From assembly GCF_900110215.1 (NCBI RefSeq), contig NZ_FOCX01000012.1, positions 62,001 to 126,000 on the forward strand: 64,000 bases of DNA, given 5' to 3'. The position numbers were made by a program, and so were the translations under genes. Each line of letters opens with the position of its first letter. The first letter of the stretch is position 1. The notes below the pieces were generated by a model. The model had not been told where the DNA came from. It ran no database searches and worked only from the letters and a program-made list of their open reading frames with translations. Origin of the DNA: Halorientalis persicus. Lineage in GTDB: Archaea > Halobacteriota > Halobacteria > Halobacteriales > Haloarculaceae. This document shows, piece after piece, positions 35,281-43,864 of this stretch.

Positions 35281-36059
35281 CAGCGCAGCTTGTCGTAGTC
35301 GTCCTGCTGGTTACGCCAGTACCAGACGCCGCCGCCGATCAGCGCGATGGCGACGATGGCGACCGCACCGAAGAGCATGAGCTGACTCGTCTGCTGGGAC
35401 GAGGTGGCTTTCTGTTCGGCCTCGTTGGCCAGATCGATCGCGTTCTCGAAGTTCCCGCTGTTGTACGAGGAGATCGCGTTGTCGATGGTGCTCTCCACGC
35501 CGTCCGGGTTGCCGGCGGAGTCACTGGCCGCGACGGCGGCGTCGATGGCCTCCCGGGCGCTCTTGCTCTGGTTGGTGTAGACGTGGACGGAGTAGGTCTC
35601 CAGGGTCTGGGTGTTGTCGCCGGACGTGCTCGTGACCTCGACGAAGGTCACGTTCTCGGCCGACGGGTTGCTGTAGTTGTACTCGGGGACCGCGGGAACT
35701 TCACCGCGGATCTGAATCCGAAGTTCGTCGCCCGAGGGGTCGCTGGAGACGTCCTGACTGATCGACTGGCCGCCGAGGTCGCTCCACTGCTCGACGCGCG
35801 AGCCCTGATCGTACTCCTCGAGCTGCCAGCTGACGTTTCGCAACTCAGTCTCCGCACCGACGGTCCACTGGCTGTTCTCCGTAAACGCATCGTCAACCGT
35901 GATCGTGGTGTTGATCTCGGTCCCTGCCTGTGCCTCACGGGCCGGGTCGTCGGCGGTCACGGTCAGCGCTGTGGCTGTCCCGATGGCCCCGAGGAGGACC
36001 ACGAACAGTGCGACTGCGATCGTACCCCTAGAAGAGCGGATCCAGTTCATCATCGTCAT
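35280..36059 (-). CDS. Exported membrane-anchored protein between cetZ and cofC
   Basis: A 259-residue protein with an N-terminal signal/anchor helix (about residues 12-32), an extracellular beta-rich region with several N-x-S/T sites (INTTIT, RNVSWQ, YNYSNPS, ENVTFVE), a helical segment near 180-215 and a C-terminal helix (LMLFGAVAIVAIALIGGGVWYW) followed by a basic tail. Its first codons overlap the end of cetZ by 32 bases, and it overlaps cofC by one base. A start three codons later (36050) is possible. The function is unknown; position suggests a link to CetZ or the envelope. Confidence 0.65.
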   Translation of the reverse strand: MTMMNWIRSSRGTIAVALFVVLLGAIGTATALTVTADDPAREAQAGTEINTTITVDDAFTENSQWTVGAETELRNVSWQLEEYDQGSRVEQWSDLGGQSISQDVSSDPSGDELRIQIRGEVPAVPEYNYSNPSAENVTFVEVTSTSGDNTQTLETYSVHVYTNQSKSAREAIDAAVAASDSAGNPDGVESTIDNAISSYNSGNFENAIDLANEAEQKATSSQQTSQLMLFGAVAIVAIALIGGGVWYWRNQQDDYDKLR

Positions 36060-37209
36060 CCTCGACCAACTCGTCTAAATTCGCTTTGCTTTCCTGCCGG
36101 ATCTCGTCGATGTTGTCCTGTGCTTCGATGGCCACCTGCTGGAGCTCCTTGATCCGGGGCACGTTGTGGACGCCCGACAGCAGGATGACGCTCGCGACGT
36201 AGCCCGAGTCGGGGACCGGGTAGTCGCCACCGCGGACCTCCATGCTCCCGGTCTGCTCTTCGAGCCACTTCCGGCCGCGCTCGATGCCTTTCCGGTTGAG
36301 GTGTTTCGGCGGGCCGCTCAACACGAGCAGTGCCCGCTCGGCCCCGTCGATCTCACAGGGGAGGGTCAACCGTCCCAGCGCCGCCTTGCGGACGAGGCTG
36401 GTGATGCGGTTGGTGGTGTTTGCGGTGTCCATGCCGTCGTCGGAGTCGTCGCCCTTGAACCGCGAGAGCAACCCGCCGCCGCCCTTCTCGGGTTCGACTT
36501 CCTCGGCGGCGTAGCCGACCGTCGAGACACCACCGCCCGCGAGTGTGTTGATGATCTCGCTGGAGTCGACGACGCTCTCTGCGACCGCACCGCCCTGTTC
36601 GACCTCGCCGGCACCGAAGAGGATGCCGAAGCGCTTGACGATCTCGTCGTTGATCTCGTCGTAGCCACCCTGGACGGACTCCCCGGATTTCCGCCAGGCG
36701 TCGTTGTCGAACACCAGCAGGTTGTCGACCTCCCGGACGAACGTCTGGAAGGATCGGGCGGCGTTGAGCGTGTAGATCCCACCCTCGTCGCCGCCGGGCA
36801 GGACGCCCATGCCGTACACCGGCTCGGTGTAGATGCGTTTGAGATGTTTCGCCAGGACGGGGGAGCCCCCCGACCCGGTCCCGCCGCCGAGCCCGGCGAC
36901 GATGAGGAAGGCGTCGACTTCGTGAACCGGGATGTTGTCGATGGCACCCTGGACCTCGTCGATGTCTTCCTCCGCGATCTCGGCGCCGAGTTCGTTGTCG
37001 GCGCCGACACCGTGTCCTTTCACCCGGGCCTGCCCGATCAACACCCGGTTGTCTTCCGGTACGCGCTCCAGTCCAAGTAGGTCGGCTTTAGCGGTATTGA
37101 CGGCGACCGCGGAGCGGACGATCCCGCTCCCGGTTCGCTCGTCGTACTCCAGGAACTTGTCGACGATTTTCCCGCCCGCCTGGCCGAAACCGATCATCGC
37201 GAGTTTCAT
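36028..37209 (-). CDS. cetZ1: Tubulin/FtsZ-superfamily cell-shape protein CetZ
   Basis: A 393-residue GTPase of the archaeal CetZ family, which controls cell shape and motility rather than division. The N-terminus MKLAMIGFGQAGGKIVDKFLEYD and tubulin signature GLGGGTGSGGSP (residues 107-117) are characteristic, and the tail is acidic (VEDDDDELDPLF). From memory the same neighbourhood (cetZ1, a small membrane protein, cofC, cofG) occurs in Haloferax, which supports the CetZ1 orthology. It is the first gene of the set, behind a 145-base gap containing an AT-rich promoter. Confidence 0.88.
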   Translation of the reverse strand: MKLAMIGFGQAGGKIVDKFLEYDERTGSGIVRSAVAVNTAKADLLGLERVPEDNRVLIGQARVKGHGVGADNELGAEIAEEDIDEVQGAIDNIPVHEVDAFLIVAGLGGGTGSGGSPVLAKHLKRIYTEPVYGMGVLPGGDEGGIYTLNAARSFQTFVREVDNLLVFDNDAWRKSGESVQGGYDEINDEIVKRFGILFGAGEVEQGGAVAESVVDSSEIINTLAGGGVSTVGYAAEEVEPEKGGGGLLSRFKGDDSDDGMDTANTTNRITSLVRKAALGRLTLPCEIDGAERALLVLSGPPKHLNRKGIERGRKWLEEQTGSMEVRGGDYPVPDSGYVASVILLSGVHNVPRIKELQQVAIEAQDNIDEIRQESKANLDELVEDDDDELDPLF

Positions 37210-37354
37210 GACTCGTCTCCGTGTGGAAGGAAACAGTCACATTATGGCTATAAGTTTTACCCCCAAATATCAGCAAATAGAATGCCGAGTTCAACAGACA
37301 ACCGCCTGAAAGCAGTCCGGTTAATCGGGGCTTAGCGCCCCGAAAAATGGGTGC

Positions 37355-38233
37355 TTACGCCCTCGTGCCGAGGTATTCCGAGAGGGTCGTCATCTCTGCG
37401 GGGTCGACACCGAAGGCCCCGACGTCGTTGTCGCTGGTCGTGTTGTCGAACTTCAGCGACCGGTACTGATCGCCCCCCATCGGGAACCCGGGGATCGACC
37501 CCGCGACCTTGAGGCCGACGCCGGCCAGCCCCATCGGGACAGGGAGGATCACGCTGCCCCGGACCATCTTCGCGATCTCCCGGAGCGAGAGAACTTCGGG
37601 GCCGCCGACCTCGTAGGTCTCGCCCACGTGATCGTCCGCTTCGACCGCATCGGCGAGCATCGGCACGAGATCTCCAACCCAGATCGGCTGGAAGTTGGTC
37701 TTCTTGCCGCCCCCGGGGAGCGGCGCGAGGCCGGGCGGCGTGAGCTTCTTGGTGAACGAGACGAACTCCCCGCCCTCGCCGAACACCACGGAGGGACGGA
37801 AGATCACCCAGTCGAGTGCCGAGGCGGTGACGATATCCTCGGCCTGTCCTTTCGCCTGGATATAGGCCGTCGGCCCGTCCGGATCGGCACCCAGCGCGCT
37901 CATGTGAACGAGCCGGTCCACGCCGTGTTCCTCGGCCGCCTGGACGACGTGGCGTGTGCCCTCCGTGTGAATCTCGAAGTGTTTCTCGTTGCCACCCTTG
38001 GGCTTGAACAGCGGGGAGAGCGCGACCAGGTACACCACCGCGTCCATGCCCTCGAAAGCCCCTTCGATGGAGTCGTAGGCCGTCACGTCGCCCGAGACCG
38101 TATCGACGCCGGCCGGGAGCGGTTCACTCTCCGGGGCGCGCGACAGGACCGTCACGTCGTGGCCGCGGTCGTTTAACTCCCCGCTCAGGTTCGTCCCGAT
38201 GAAACCACTGCCGCCGACGACGAGAACGTTCAT
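37355..38233 (-). CDS. NAD-dependent epimerase/NDUFA9-like atypical SDR
   Basis: A 292-residue Rossmann protein. MNVLVVGGSGFIGTNLSGEL is the nucleotide-binding start; HMSALGADPDGPTAYIQAKGQAED contains the altered active site seen in NDUFA9-like (complex I subunit) SDRs. The C-terminal half has FQPIWVGDLVPMLADAV. Such proteins in haloarchaea are of uncertain role, sometimes quinone- or sugar-related. A TATA-like run lies near 38248-38262 on the minus strand. Confidence 0.75.
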   Translation of the reverse strand: MNVLVVGGSGFIGTNLSGELNDRGHDVTVLSRAPESEPLPAGVDTVSGDVTAYDSIEGAFEGMDAVVYLVALSPLFKPKGGNEKHFEIHTEGTRHVVQAAEEHGVDRLVHMSALGADPDGPTAYIQAKGQAEDIVTASALDWVIFRPSVVFGEGGEFVSFTKKLTPPGLAPLPGGGKKTNFQPIWVGDLVPMLADAVEADDHVGETYEVGGPEVLSLREIAKMVRGSVILPVPMGLAGVGLKVAGSIPGFPMGGDQYRSLKFDNTTSDNDVGAFGVDPAEMTTLSEYLGTRA

Positions 38234-38371
38234 ACGAGTTACTCTTCGTTTTATAAATGGTTAAAACTACCGTGCGACTAGTCAGGTATCGGCCGTCGGT
38301 CGGTCGCCTCGGCGTTTTCAGGGGACGAGAACCGTCCGCAGGTATATGCGGTTTGCCGACAGATTTCGGGT

Positions 38372-38881
38372 ATGACACTGGTCGTTCCGTTCGACGGGTC
38401 GCCGCTGGCCGAGGCCGCGCTGGTCCGGGCGACGGAGTTCGGAATCGTCTTCGAGGAGGACGTGCTGGCGGTCAGCGTAATCCCGAAGGGGAACGCCGAG
38501 TACGCGCGCGAACACGACTGGATCGAGGCCAACGAGGATCCGGAGCTAAAGGCCATCGTCTCGCGACTCCATCGACAGGTGACCGACCTGTGCCCGACGG
38601 CCAACTTCCGCCACCGCGTCGTCGACAAACGCGCCCCGTCGGGCGAGATCGCCAAACGTCTTCGAAAGGTGGCCGAACACGAGGACGCCTCGATGGTGTT
38701 CATCGGCAGCGAGAACGCGGGCCATCTGGTCACCTCGCTCTCCAGCGTCGGCAGTAGCGTCGCCGCCGAGGAGTCCTACGACGTGGTGATCGTCAGGGAT
38801 CGCAGTCCCGCCAAGATCGCGAAGCTGAAAGACGCCTCTCCACACCGCAAGGGCAAGTCCGATTTCTATCTGCCCGATTGA
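38372..38881 (+). CDS. Universal stress protein UspA family
   Basis: A 169-residue alpha/beta protein with the Usp start [24 protein letters not shown] and a middle helix ([24 protein letters not shown]). The ATP-binding Gly-rich loop G-2x-G-9x-G(S/T) is replaced by [18 protein letters not shown], a weaker match, so ATP binding is uncertain. It stands upstream of tmk with a 43-base gap. Confidence 0.75.
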   Translation: MTLVVPFDGSPLAEAALVRATEFGIVFEEDVLAVSVIPKGNAEYAREHDWIEANEDPELKAIVSRLHRQVTDLCPTANFRHRVVDKRAPSGEIAKRLRKVAEHEDASMVFIGSENAGHLVTSLSSVGSSVAAEESYDVVIVRDRSPAKIAKLKDASPHRKGKSDFYLPD

Positions 38882-38924
38882 CCGGGAACGGCCGATTTAC
38901 AAGGCCCGCCCGTCCAGGGCTGGT

Positions 38925-39506
38925 ATGCTCGTCACGCTGGAGGGGATCGACGGCAGCGGCAAGACCACCGTCTGGGAAGGCCTGCACGAGGAACTCGACG
39001 GGCCGGTCACCTTCACGCGCGAGCCGACCGATTCCTGGTACGGCGAGGCCGTCGCCCGATCCATCGGGGACGACGATGCCGACCCGCTCGCGGAACTGTT
39101 CCTCTACACCGCCGACCACGCCGACCACCTCTCGCGGGTCGTCCGGCCCGCGCTGGCGGGCGGCGATCTGGTAATCTCCGACCGCTACTCGGATTCGCGG
39201 TACGCCTATCAGGGTGCGACCCTCGACGGGACCATCGACGACCCGATGGCCTACGTCCAGCGCGTTCACGACCCCTTCACGCGCGCGCCCGATCTGACGC
39301 TCTACTTCAACGTGGACCCCGAGACGGGTGCCGAGCGCAGCGGCGCGACCAACAAGTTCGAGGCCGCCGACTATCTGGCCCGCGTGCAGGACAACTACGA
39401 ACGGTTGATCGAGGCCGACCCCGACCGGTTCGTCCGGATCGATGCCACCCGGGCACCCGAGGCCGTCCTCGCGACCGCCGTCGAGGAGATCGAGCGCCGG
39501 CGCTAG
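38925..39506 (+). CDS. tmk: Thymidylate kinase
   Basis: A 193-residue dTMP kinase making dTDP with ATP. The P-loop is [16 protein letters not shown], the DR(Y/H) motif is [17 protein letters not shown], and the lid region is [12 protein letters not shown]. The length is normal for the family. The start at 38925 places the P-loop near residue 10, as expected. Confidence 0.9.
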   Translation: MLVTLEGIDGSGKTTVWEGLHEELDGPVTFTREPTDSWYGEAVARSIGDDDADPLAELFLYTADHADHLSRVVRPALAGGDLVISDRYSDSRYAYQGATLDGTIDDPMAYVQRVHDPFTRAPDLTLYFNVDPETGAERSGATNKFEAADYLARVQDNYERLIEADPDRFVRIDATRAPEAVLATAVEEIERRR

Positions 39507-39826
39507 GTCCGCTGGCGGCGGTTGTCCGGGACGGTCACGTCGTCGGGGGCCGGCATCCAGAAGAAGTCGAAGGCGATGCCGACGGCGAGGGGGACCAACA
39601 CCGTGAGCGCCAGCACGGTGGTCGCGCTCCCGAGGTTCGGCCCCAGCACCGTCCCGAGCAGGATCGTCGTCCCCACCAGCGGGACCGGCGTGAGGACGAC
39701 AGCGTAGAGGGCACTCCCCCATTGCGTGTTCAGCCGGACGCGGAAAAAGCGGGTCGCCAGCGCCGCGATGGCGGTGTTGAGTCCCACGATGACCAGCAAC
39801 CCGGCGATGTCGACGGCCGAGACCAT
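39503..39826 (-). CDS. Small membrane protein, function unknown
   Basis: A 107-residue protein with three or four hydrophobic helices ([61 protein letters not shown]) and a basic tail. It overlaps the tmk stop by 4 bases in convergent orientation. The in-frame stretch upstream to 39973 is not credible. I do not recognise the family beyond its haloarchaeal look. Confidence 0.55.
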   Translation of the reverse strand: MVSAVDIAGLLVIVGLNTAIAALATRFFRVRLNTQWGSALYAVVLTPVPLVGTTILLGTVLGPNLGSATTVLALTVLVPLAVGIAFDFFWMPAPDDVTVPDNRRQRT

Positions 39827-39983
39827 ACCCCACGTACGGACCGGGACGCCTTGGGGGTGTCGGAACCGACGTGTTCGATTCCGCCTAGGGGGCGCTCCCG
39901 CCGTGGCTGGCGACCCAGCGCGAGGCAGTCCGCGGCCGACACGGCGGCGCATGACGGGCCGCCCGGCGTTCACTGCAGGCCGA

Positions 39984-40214
39984 CTACTCCAGGCAAATAT
40001 AGGTTCGCGTGTCCGCGACCCCGTCGAGGTCGCGTACGTCCGTCGCGACCGAGTGCATCACGTCGTAGACCTCCTCGCCCTGGGCCTCGATGATGATGTC
40101 GTACTTTCCGGCGACGATGTGTGCCTCGGTGACTCCCGAGAGCGACCGCGCCGCGTCCAGGAGTGCCTCCGATTTGCCCGCCGCCGTCTTCACCATGATG
40201 TAGGCCCGGACCAT
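39984..40214 (-). CDS. Stand-alone RAM (Lrp/AsnC ligand-binding) domain protein
   Basis: A 76-residue protein consisting only of the RAM effector domain (VRAYIMVKTAAGKSEALLDA, VTEAHIVAGKYDIIIEAQG, DLDGVADTRTYICLE), with no HTH. Such domains bind small ligands and oligomerise. It is divergent from trkA and is a paralogue of the RAM-only protein just after trkA. The start at 40214 is preferred to 40238. Confidence 0.75.
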   Translation of the reverse strand: MVRAYIMVKTAAGKSEALLDAARSLSGVTEAHIVAGKYDIIIEAQGEEVYDVMHSVATDVRDLDGVADTRTYICLE

Positions 40215-40330
40215 GGTCCTTGCTACTTTACCACACATGAAAAGTGTTTATCCGGACGCGTCGCCGCCCCGTCCTCGGATCGACGGGTCGCCGGGATAGC
40301 TTTAAGCCGTCCCGTGGCAGAATGTAGCAC

Positions 40331-41020
40331 ATGAGATTCGTTATCGTGGGTGCCGGTCGCGTCGGGCTCCGGACCGCTCGCGTCTTGCAGGAGAGCGGCC
40401 ACGAGGTCGTCGTCGTCGAGCGCGACCCGGCCTCGGTCGACCGCGCCCGCAAGGAAGGGTTCGACGTGATCGAGGGGGACGGTTCGACCGAGGAAGTCCT
40501 CGCGAAGGCCGACCTCGCGACTGCGGACGCGCTGGGTGCGCTCTCGGGCGATCTGAACGACAACTTCATCGCCTGCATGATCGCCAAACACCACGGCTGT
40601 CGCACCGTCTTGCGCATCGACGAGGACTACCGCGAGGATATCTACCGGAAGTACGCCTCCGAGGTCGACGAAGTGATCTACCCCGAACGGCTGGGTGCCA
40701 TCGCCGCCAAGAACGCCCTGCTGGGTGGATCGATCCGGGCCGTCGCCGACATCGCCCGCAACCTCCAGATGGTGGAGTTGACCGTCACCGCCGACTCGCC
40801 GATGCACGGCTACACCCTCAGCGAACTCGAACTGCCCGCCAAATCCCGCCTCCTGGCCTTCGGCAAGCAGGACGAAGTCTACGGCCTCCCCGACGCCGAC
40901 GCCTCGCTGGAGGCCGGTGACCACCTGGTCGTCCTCGCCGACTTTGGCGTCCTCGACGACGTGCGTCGCATCGTCGTCGGCGACAACCAGGGCCGCGCCG
41001 CGGCCGCCGGAGGTGTCTGA
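40331..41020 (+). CDS. trkA: TrkA-type potassium channel/transport regulator (RCK domains)
   Basis: A 229-residue protein with an RCK-N NAD-binding domain (MRFVIVGAGRVGLRTARVLQ, ending with IDEDYREDIYRKY) and an RCK-C domain (TVTADSPMHGYTLSELELP, LLAFGKQDEVYGLPDAD). It would gate a Trk-type K+ transporter in response to nucleotides, a key task in salt-in halophiles. No TrkH/channel gene is adjacent. A RAM-only gene starts 3 bases after its stop and is surely co-transcribed. Confidence 0.85.
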   Translation: MRFVIVGAGRVGLRTARVLQESGHEVVVVERDPASVDRARKEGFDVIEGDGSTEEVLAKADLATADALGALSGDLNDNFIACMIAKHHGCRTVLRIDEDYREDIYRKYASEVDEVIYPERLGAIAAKNALLGGSIRAVADIARNLQMVELTVTADSPMHGYTLSELELPAKSRLLAFGKQDEVYGLPDADASLEAGDHLVVLADFGVLDDVRRIVVGDNQGRAAAAGGV

Positions 41021-41022
41021 CC

Positions 41023-41253
41023 ATGGTGGTCGCCTACGTCATGGCCAAGGCCCACACAGGTGACGCCGACCGCATCAAAAGCGACATCGACGCCGTCGAC
41101 GGCGTCGTCGAGTCCTCCATCGTCGCCGGCGACGTAGACTTCATCGCCAAAGTCGAGGTCGATTCCCCTGCCGCCGTCAAGGACGTGGCCGCCTCCGGCA
41201 TCCAGGAGATCGACGGCGTCGAGTCCACGCAGACCTATATCGCGATGGACTAA
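41023..41253 (+). CDS. Stand-alone RAM domain protein co-transcribed with trkA
   Basis: A 76-residue RAM domain (VVAYVMAKAHTGDADRIKSD, ESSIVAGDVDFIAKVEV, IDGVESTQTYIAMD) without an HTH, paralogous to the gene on the other side of trkA. Its 2-base spacing from trkA suggests it modulates or senses for the transporter regulator. The ligand is unknown. Confidence 0.75.
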   Translation: MVVAYVMAKAHTGDADRIKSDIDAVDGVVESSIVAGDVDFIAKVEVDSPAAVKDVAASGIQEIDGVESTQTYIAMD

Positions 41254-41255
41254 CT

Positions 41256-41430
41256 CCCACTTTTTACGTCGGGGGGTTCGCCAGCGGCGAACCCCCCATC
41301 GCAAAAACGTGGGGAAAAACTGCCGCGAGTCGCGCCTCCGAGAGACCGTCGGTCTCTCGTGCTCCCACTCGCTACGCTCGTGGGAACTGCGGCCCGCTCG
41401 CGGTTGCCATGCTTGTGCAACCGCGGCCGC
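41256..41430 (+). repeat. Intergenic structured repeat, copy B
   Basis: CCCACTTTTT starts 3 bases after the RAM gene stop; then comes a hairpin with perfect arms (GGGGGGTTCGCC paired with GGCGAACCCCCC), GCAAAAACGTGGGGAAAAAC, and further hairpins (GAGAGACC/GGTCTCTC and CCCAC/GTGGG around GCTACGC). The end is less clear than in the other copies and runs into a GCCACCGC-rich stretch. Confidence 0.6.
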
Positions 41431-41509
41431 ACAGCCACCGCCACCGCTACCGCGACCGCACCGCAACCGCTCCGGTACGCACTTGTTCCTCCCAGCCGAC
41501 ACCTCTCCC

Positions 41510-41929
41510 ATGGCCCGGTCCCTGACCCGTCTCGATTCGATCAGCGGTGGACTGGCCCTGCTCACTGCGCTGGTCGGTCTCGCCGTCTACCCCCACCTCC
41601 CCGCCGAGATGGCGATCCACTTCTCGGCGTCGGGACAGCCCGACAACTTCGCCCCGAAACCCGTCGCGGTGGCGGCCGTGCCGGTCGTGATGGTCCTCAC
41701 CCACTTCGTGATAAGAGGGGCAGCCCGGATCGATCCGCCGGAGGACCCCCGAACGATGACGGGAATCACGGTCGCGACGATGCTCCTGCTTGCCGCGGTT
41801 CAGGGACTCGTCCTCGCGTGGAATCTCGGCCACGCTGTCCCGTTCGACCTCGTGCTGGTCGGTATCCTGGTGTGGAGTGTGCTGGTGGTCGGTTACGCCA
41901 TCGTCCGCGAATACGGACGCGGCGTCTGA
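41510..41929 (+). CDS. DUF1648-like membrane protein
   Basis: A 139-residue protein with about four helices. The short motif LPAEMAIHFSASGQPDNFAPKPVA matches the DUF1648 pattern (IP-x-HxxxxGxPD). It was first described around the bacterial SdpI immunity/signalling proteins, so a similar membrane role is possible. The start at 41510 (MARSLTRLD) is chosen because the upstream open frame runs through repeat DNA. Confidence 0.65.
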   Translation: MARSLTRLDSISGGLALLTALVGLAVYPHLPAEMAIHFSASGQPDNFAPKPVAVAAVPVVMVLTHFVIRGAARIDPPEDPRTMTGITVATMLLLAAVQGLVLAWNLGHAVPFDLVLVGILVWSVLVVGYAIVREYGRGV

Positions 41930-41936
41930 CTCCCGC

Positions 41937-42452
41937 TCACAGTGGTGTGCCGCCGCGGGTCCCGTCACCGCCCTGACTCGCCGCCTTGCCCAGCAGGTCC
42001 GCGACGACACCCTCGTACTCGTAGCCCGGGACGACGCCCTCGACGTAGGTCCCTTCGACGTATTCGGCGAAGGCCTTCGCCACGTCCGGCGCGCGGTCGG
42101 CGTTCCCGAACTCGAACGCGAACGTCGCGACCGCCTCGTCGCCGTCTTCGGCGAGCGTTACATCGTCGAGAGCCACGTCAGCCCGCGTCACCGATGGCGC
42201 GTCTTCCAGCCGACGCTCGAAGGTGTCGAACCAGCCGTCCTCCACGGCCTCGCCCACGTCGCCGTCGACGGCCGAAGACAGCATCGGCGTCCGGACCACG
42301 AGCCAGTAGGACAGCGCCCAGCCGTCGGTCTCCTCGGCCGTTACGTGCCCATCGAACCGCGTCGTCGTCACGCGGAAGCCGTCGCCGTCACGCTCGAAAG
42401 CGTCGTGCCCCTCGAACGCCCGCTCGGCCCGCTCCGGAATCGCGTCGGTCAT
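41937..42452 (-). CDS. DUF5813-type haloarchaeal protein
   Basis: A 171-residue soluble acidic protein (ERAFEGHDAFERDGDGFRVTTTRFDGHVTA, VVRTPMLSSAVDGDVGEAVEDGWFDTFERRL, EYVEGTYVEGVVPGYEYEGVVADLL). It matches my memory of the DUF5813 family, which is restricted to halophiles. No function is known. It is convergent with the preceding gene, with a 7-base gap. Confidence 0.55.
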   Translation of the reverse strand: MTDAIPERAERAFEGHDAFERDGDGFRVTTTRFDGHVTAEETDGWALSYWLVVRTPMLSSAVDGDVGEAVEDGWFDTFERRLEDAPSVTRADVALDDVTLAEDGDEAVATFAFEFGNADRAPDVAKAFAEYVEGTYVEGVVPGYEYEGVVADLLGKAASQGGDGTRGGTPL

Positions 42453-42522
42453 TGCAGGCTCGTAGGTGAGCGGACGGGAAAAGTTCGGTGTGTCCGCCGC
42501 GCCACACCCCGTGGCGCGGCCT

Positions 42523-42545
42523 CATGCGAGGGAGGGGACTTGAAC
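42523..42545 (-). repeat. Duplicate of the tRNA-Leu 3' end (att-like)
   Basis: These 23 bases match 42642-42664, the last part of tRNA-Leu plus two flanking bases, at 22 of 23 positions. The copy covers the T-loop, the 3' T-stem and the acceptor strand only; its 5' side does not pair, so it is not a functional tRNA. The copies are 119 bases apart in the same orientation, and both follow GC-rich CGCGGC DNA. Confidence 0.6.
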
Positions 42546-42643
42546 AACGTCCAGACGGTCGCTCCCCTCGGTCGAGAGTGCGACTGGCCTCGTTCAAATC
42601 CACTCGACGATTCCGTCGCGGCGCGAATTGCGCCGCGGCTCCA

Positions 42644-42727
42644 TGCGAGGGAGGGGATTTGAACCCCTGGACCCCTACGGGAGCGGATCTTAAGTCCGCC
42701 GCCGTTTCCAGGCTTGGCTACCCTCGC
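42644..42727 (-). tRNA. tRNA-Leu (UAA)
   Basis: An 84-base class II tRNA. The acceptor strands GCGAGGG and CCCTCGC pair perfectly with discriminator A. The anticodon loop is CTTAAGA with anticodon TAA (42692-42690), followed by a long variable arm (CCCGTAGGGG) and the T-loop TTCAAAT. The CCA end is not encoded. Confidence 0.93.
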
Positions 42728-42855
42728 ACACTCGCCCCTCCATCCGTGAGGGGTTTGTCGGTTTCGGTCCGTGACAGCCCTGCTCGCACGCAGCGGGACG
42801 CCGGGACACGACCGACTTCTCGGAACCGCTCGGGGGCGAAAACCCAGACCGCTGA

Positions 42856-43197
42856 CTACCAGTCGACGCTGAGCGTCCCGTCGCCCTCGGGATCGGGCGC
42901 GATCTCCTCGTTCGTCCGGCGGTCGACGACGTGGATGATTCCCTCGTCCTTTTTCGCCGGACAGGCCTCCGCGGCCGCGATGTTGTGCTCGAGATCCGCC
43001 TCGCCGAAGAAGTAGGTCTCGGGGTTCGCGATGCCCGTCGAGATGTCCAGATTCCAGTTGTCCGAGTACTCGGCGCACTTGCCCGCGCCGAAGCACTTGT
43101 TCGCCTCGAAGATGATCTTGTACGGCTTTTCCTCGACCGGCGGCGCGTCCTGCTCGCCGATCTCGCTGGGGTCCACCGGTCCGTCCGCGTCGCTCAT
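42856..43197 (-). CDS. Single-cluster ferredoxin, likely [3Fe-4S]
   Basis: A 113-residue protein with only three conserved cysteines, Cys35 and Cys41 (CFGAGKC) and Cys79 (EACPAKK), which fits a [3Fe-4S] ferredoxin of the kind that serves P450s and some dehydrogenases. An N-terminal acidic extension (about 25 residues) and an insertion between the cysteines are halophilic features. It would pass one electron in the cytosol. The partner enzyme is not evident. Confidence 0.75.
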   Translation of the reverse strand: MSDADGPVDPSEIGEQDAPPVEEKPYKIIFEANKCFGAGKCAEYSDNWNLDISTGIANPETYFFGEADLEHNIAAAEACPAKKDEGIIHVVDRRTNEEIAPDPEGDGTLSVDW

Positions 43198-43281
43198 ATC
43201 ACCGGCTTGGTCCCGGCCGGTCTTTCCGTTGTCGCTTTCGGTCCGGCAGAAACACTCGGCAGACGTGAACGGACGGCGGGG

Positions 43282-43827
43282 TTACCGGTGGATCGTGACG
43301 TCCTCGATCTCGACGGGGTCGTGGGGCTTGTCCTGGCCGTCGGTCGGCACGTTGCCGATCTCCTCGACCACGTCCATCCCGTCGGTGACCTCGCCGAAGA
43401 CGGCGTGTTTGCCGTCCAGGTGGGGCTGGGCGTCCAGTGTGATGAAGAACTGCGAGCCGTTCGTGTCGGGGCCGCTGTTGGCCATCGAGAGCTTACCGGG
43501 GCCGTCGTGTGTCAGTTCGTCGTGGAACTCGTCGTCGAACTGGTAGCCGGGACCGCCGCGGCCGGTCCCCGTCGGGTCCCCGCCCTGGATCATGAAGTCC
43601 TCGATGATCCGGTGGAAGGTGACGCCCTCGTACAGCGAGTCGCCGCGGATCTCGCCGGTCTCGGGGTCCTCCCACGTCGTCGTCTCGACGGCGGGCTCGT
43701 CGTCGGCCGCTGGGTCGTGTTCCGCGAGGGTGACGAAGTTCTCGACGGTCTTGGGCGCGCGCTCGTCGAACAGATCGATCTCGATGTCGCCGTGGTTCGT
43801 GGACAGCGTCACTGCAAGGTCACTCAT
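43282..43827 (-). CDS. Cyclophilin-type peptidyl-prolyl isomerase
   Basis: A 181-residue cyclophilin. The fold markers are [11 protein letters not shown], the active-site Arg in [39 protein letters not shown] and [14 protein letters not shown]. It has an acidic insertion after the first helix ([21 protein letters not shown]). The start at 43827 (MSDLAV) is preferred to 43836. It catalyses proline isomerisation in the cytosol, as no signal peptide is present. Confidence 0.9.
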   Translation of the reverse strand: MSDLAVTLSTNHGDIEIDLFDERAPKTVENFVTLAEHDPAADDEPAVETTTWEDPETGEIRGDSLYEGVTFHRIIEDFMIQGGDPTGTGRGGPGYQFDDEFHDELTHDGPGKLSMANSGPDTNGSQFFITLDAQPHLDGKHAVFGEVTDGMDVVEEIGNVPTDGQDKPHDPVEIEDVTIHR

Positions 43828-43864
43828 GACTCTCACTCCGCGCGGTCGGGAGAAAAGTCTGGTG

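Noticed and set aside
42540-42610. A second tRNA in the tRNA-Leu region
   Set aside because: The copy lacks a 5' half and anticodon arm that pair, so it is a fragment and not a tRNA gene.
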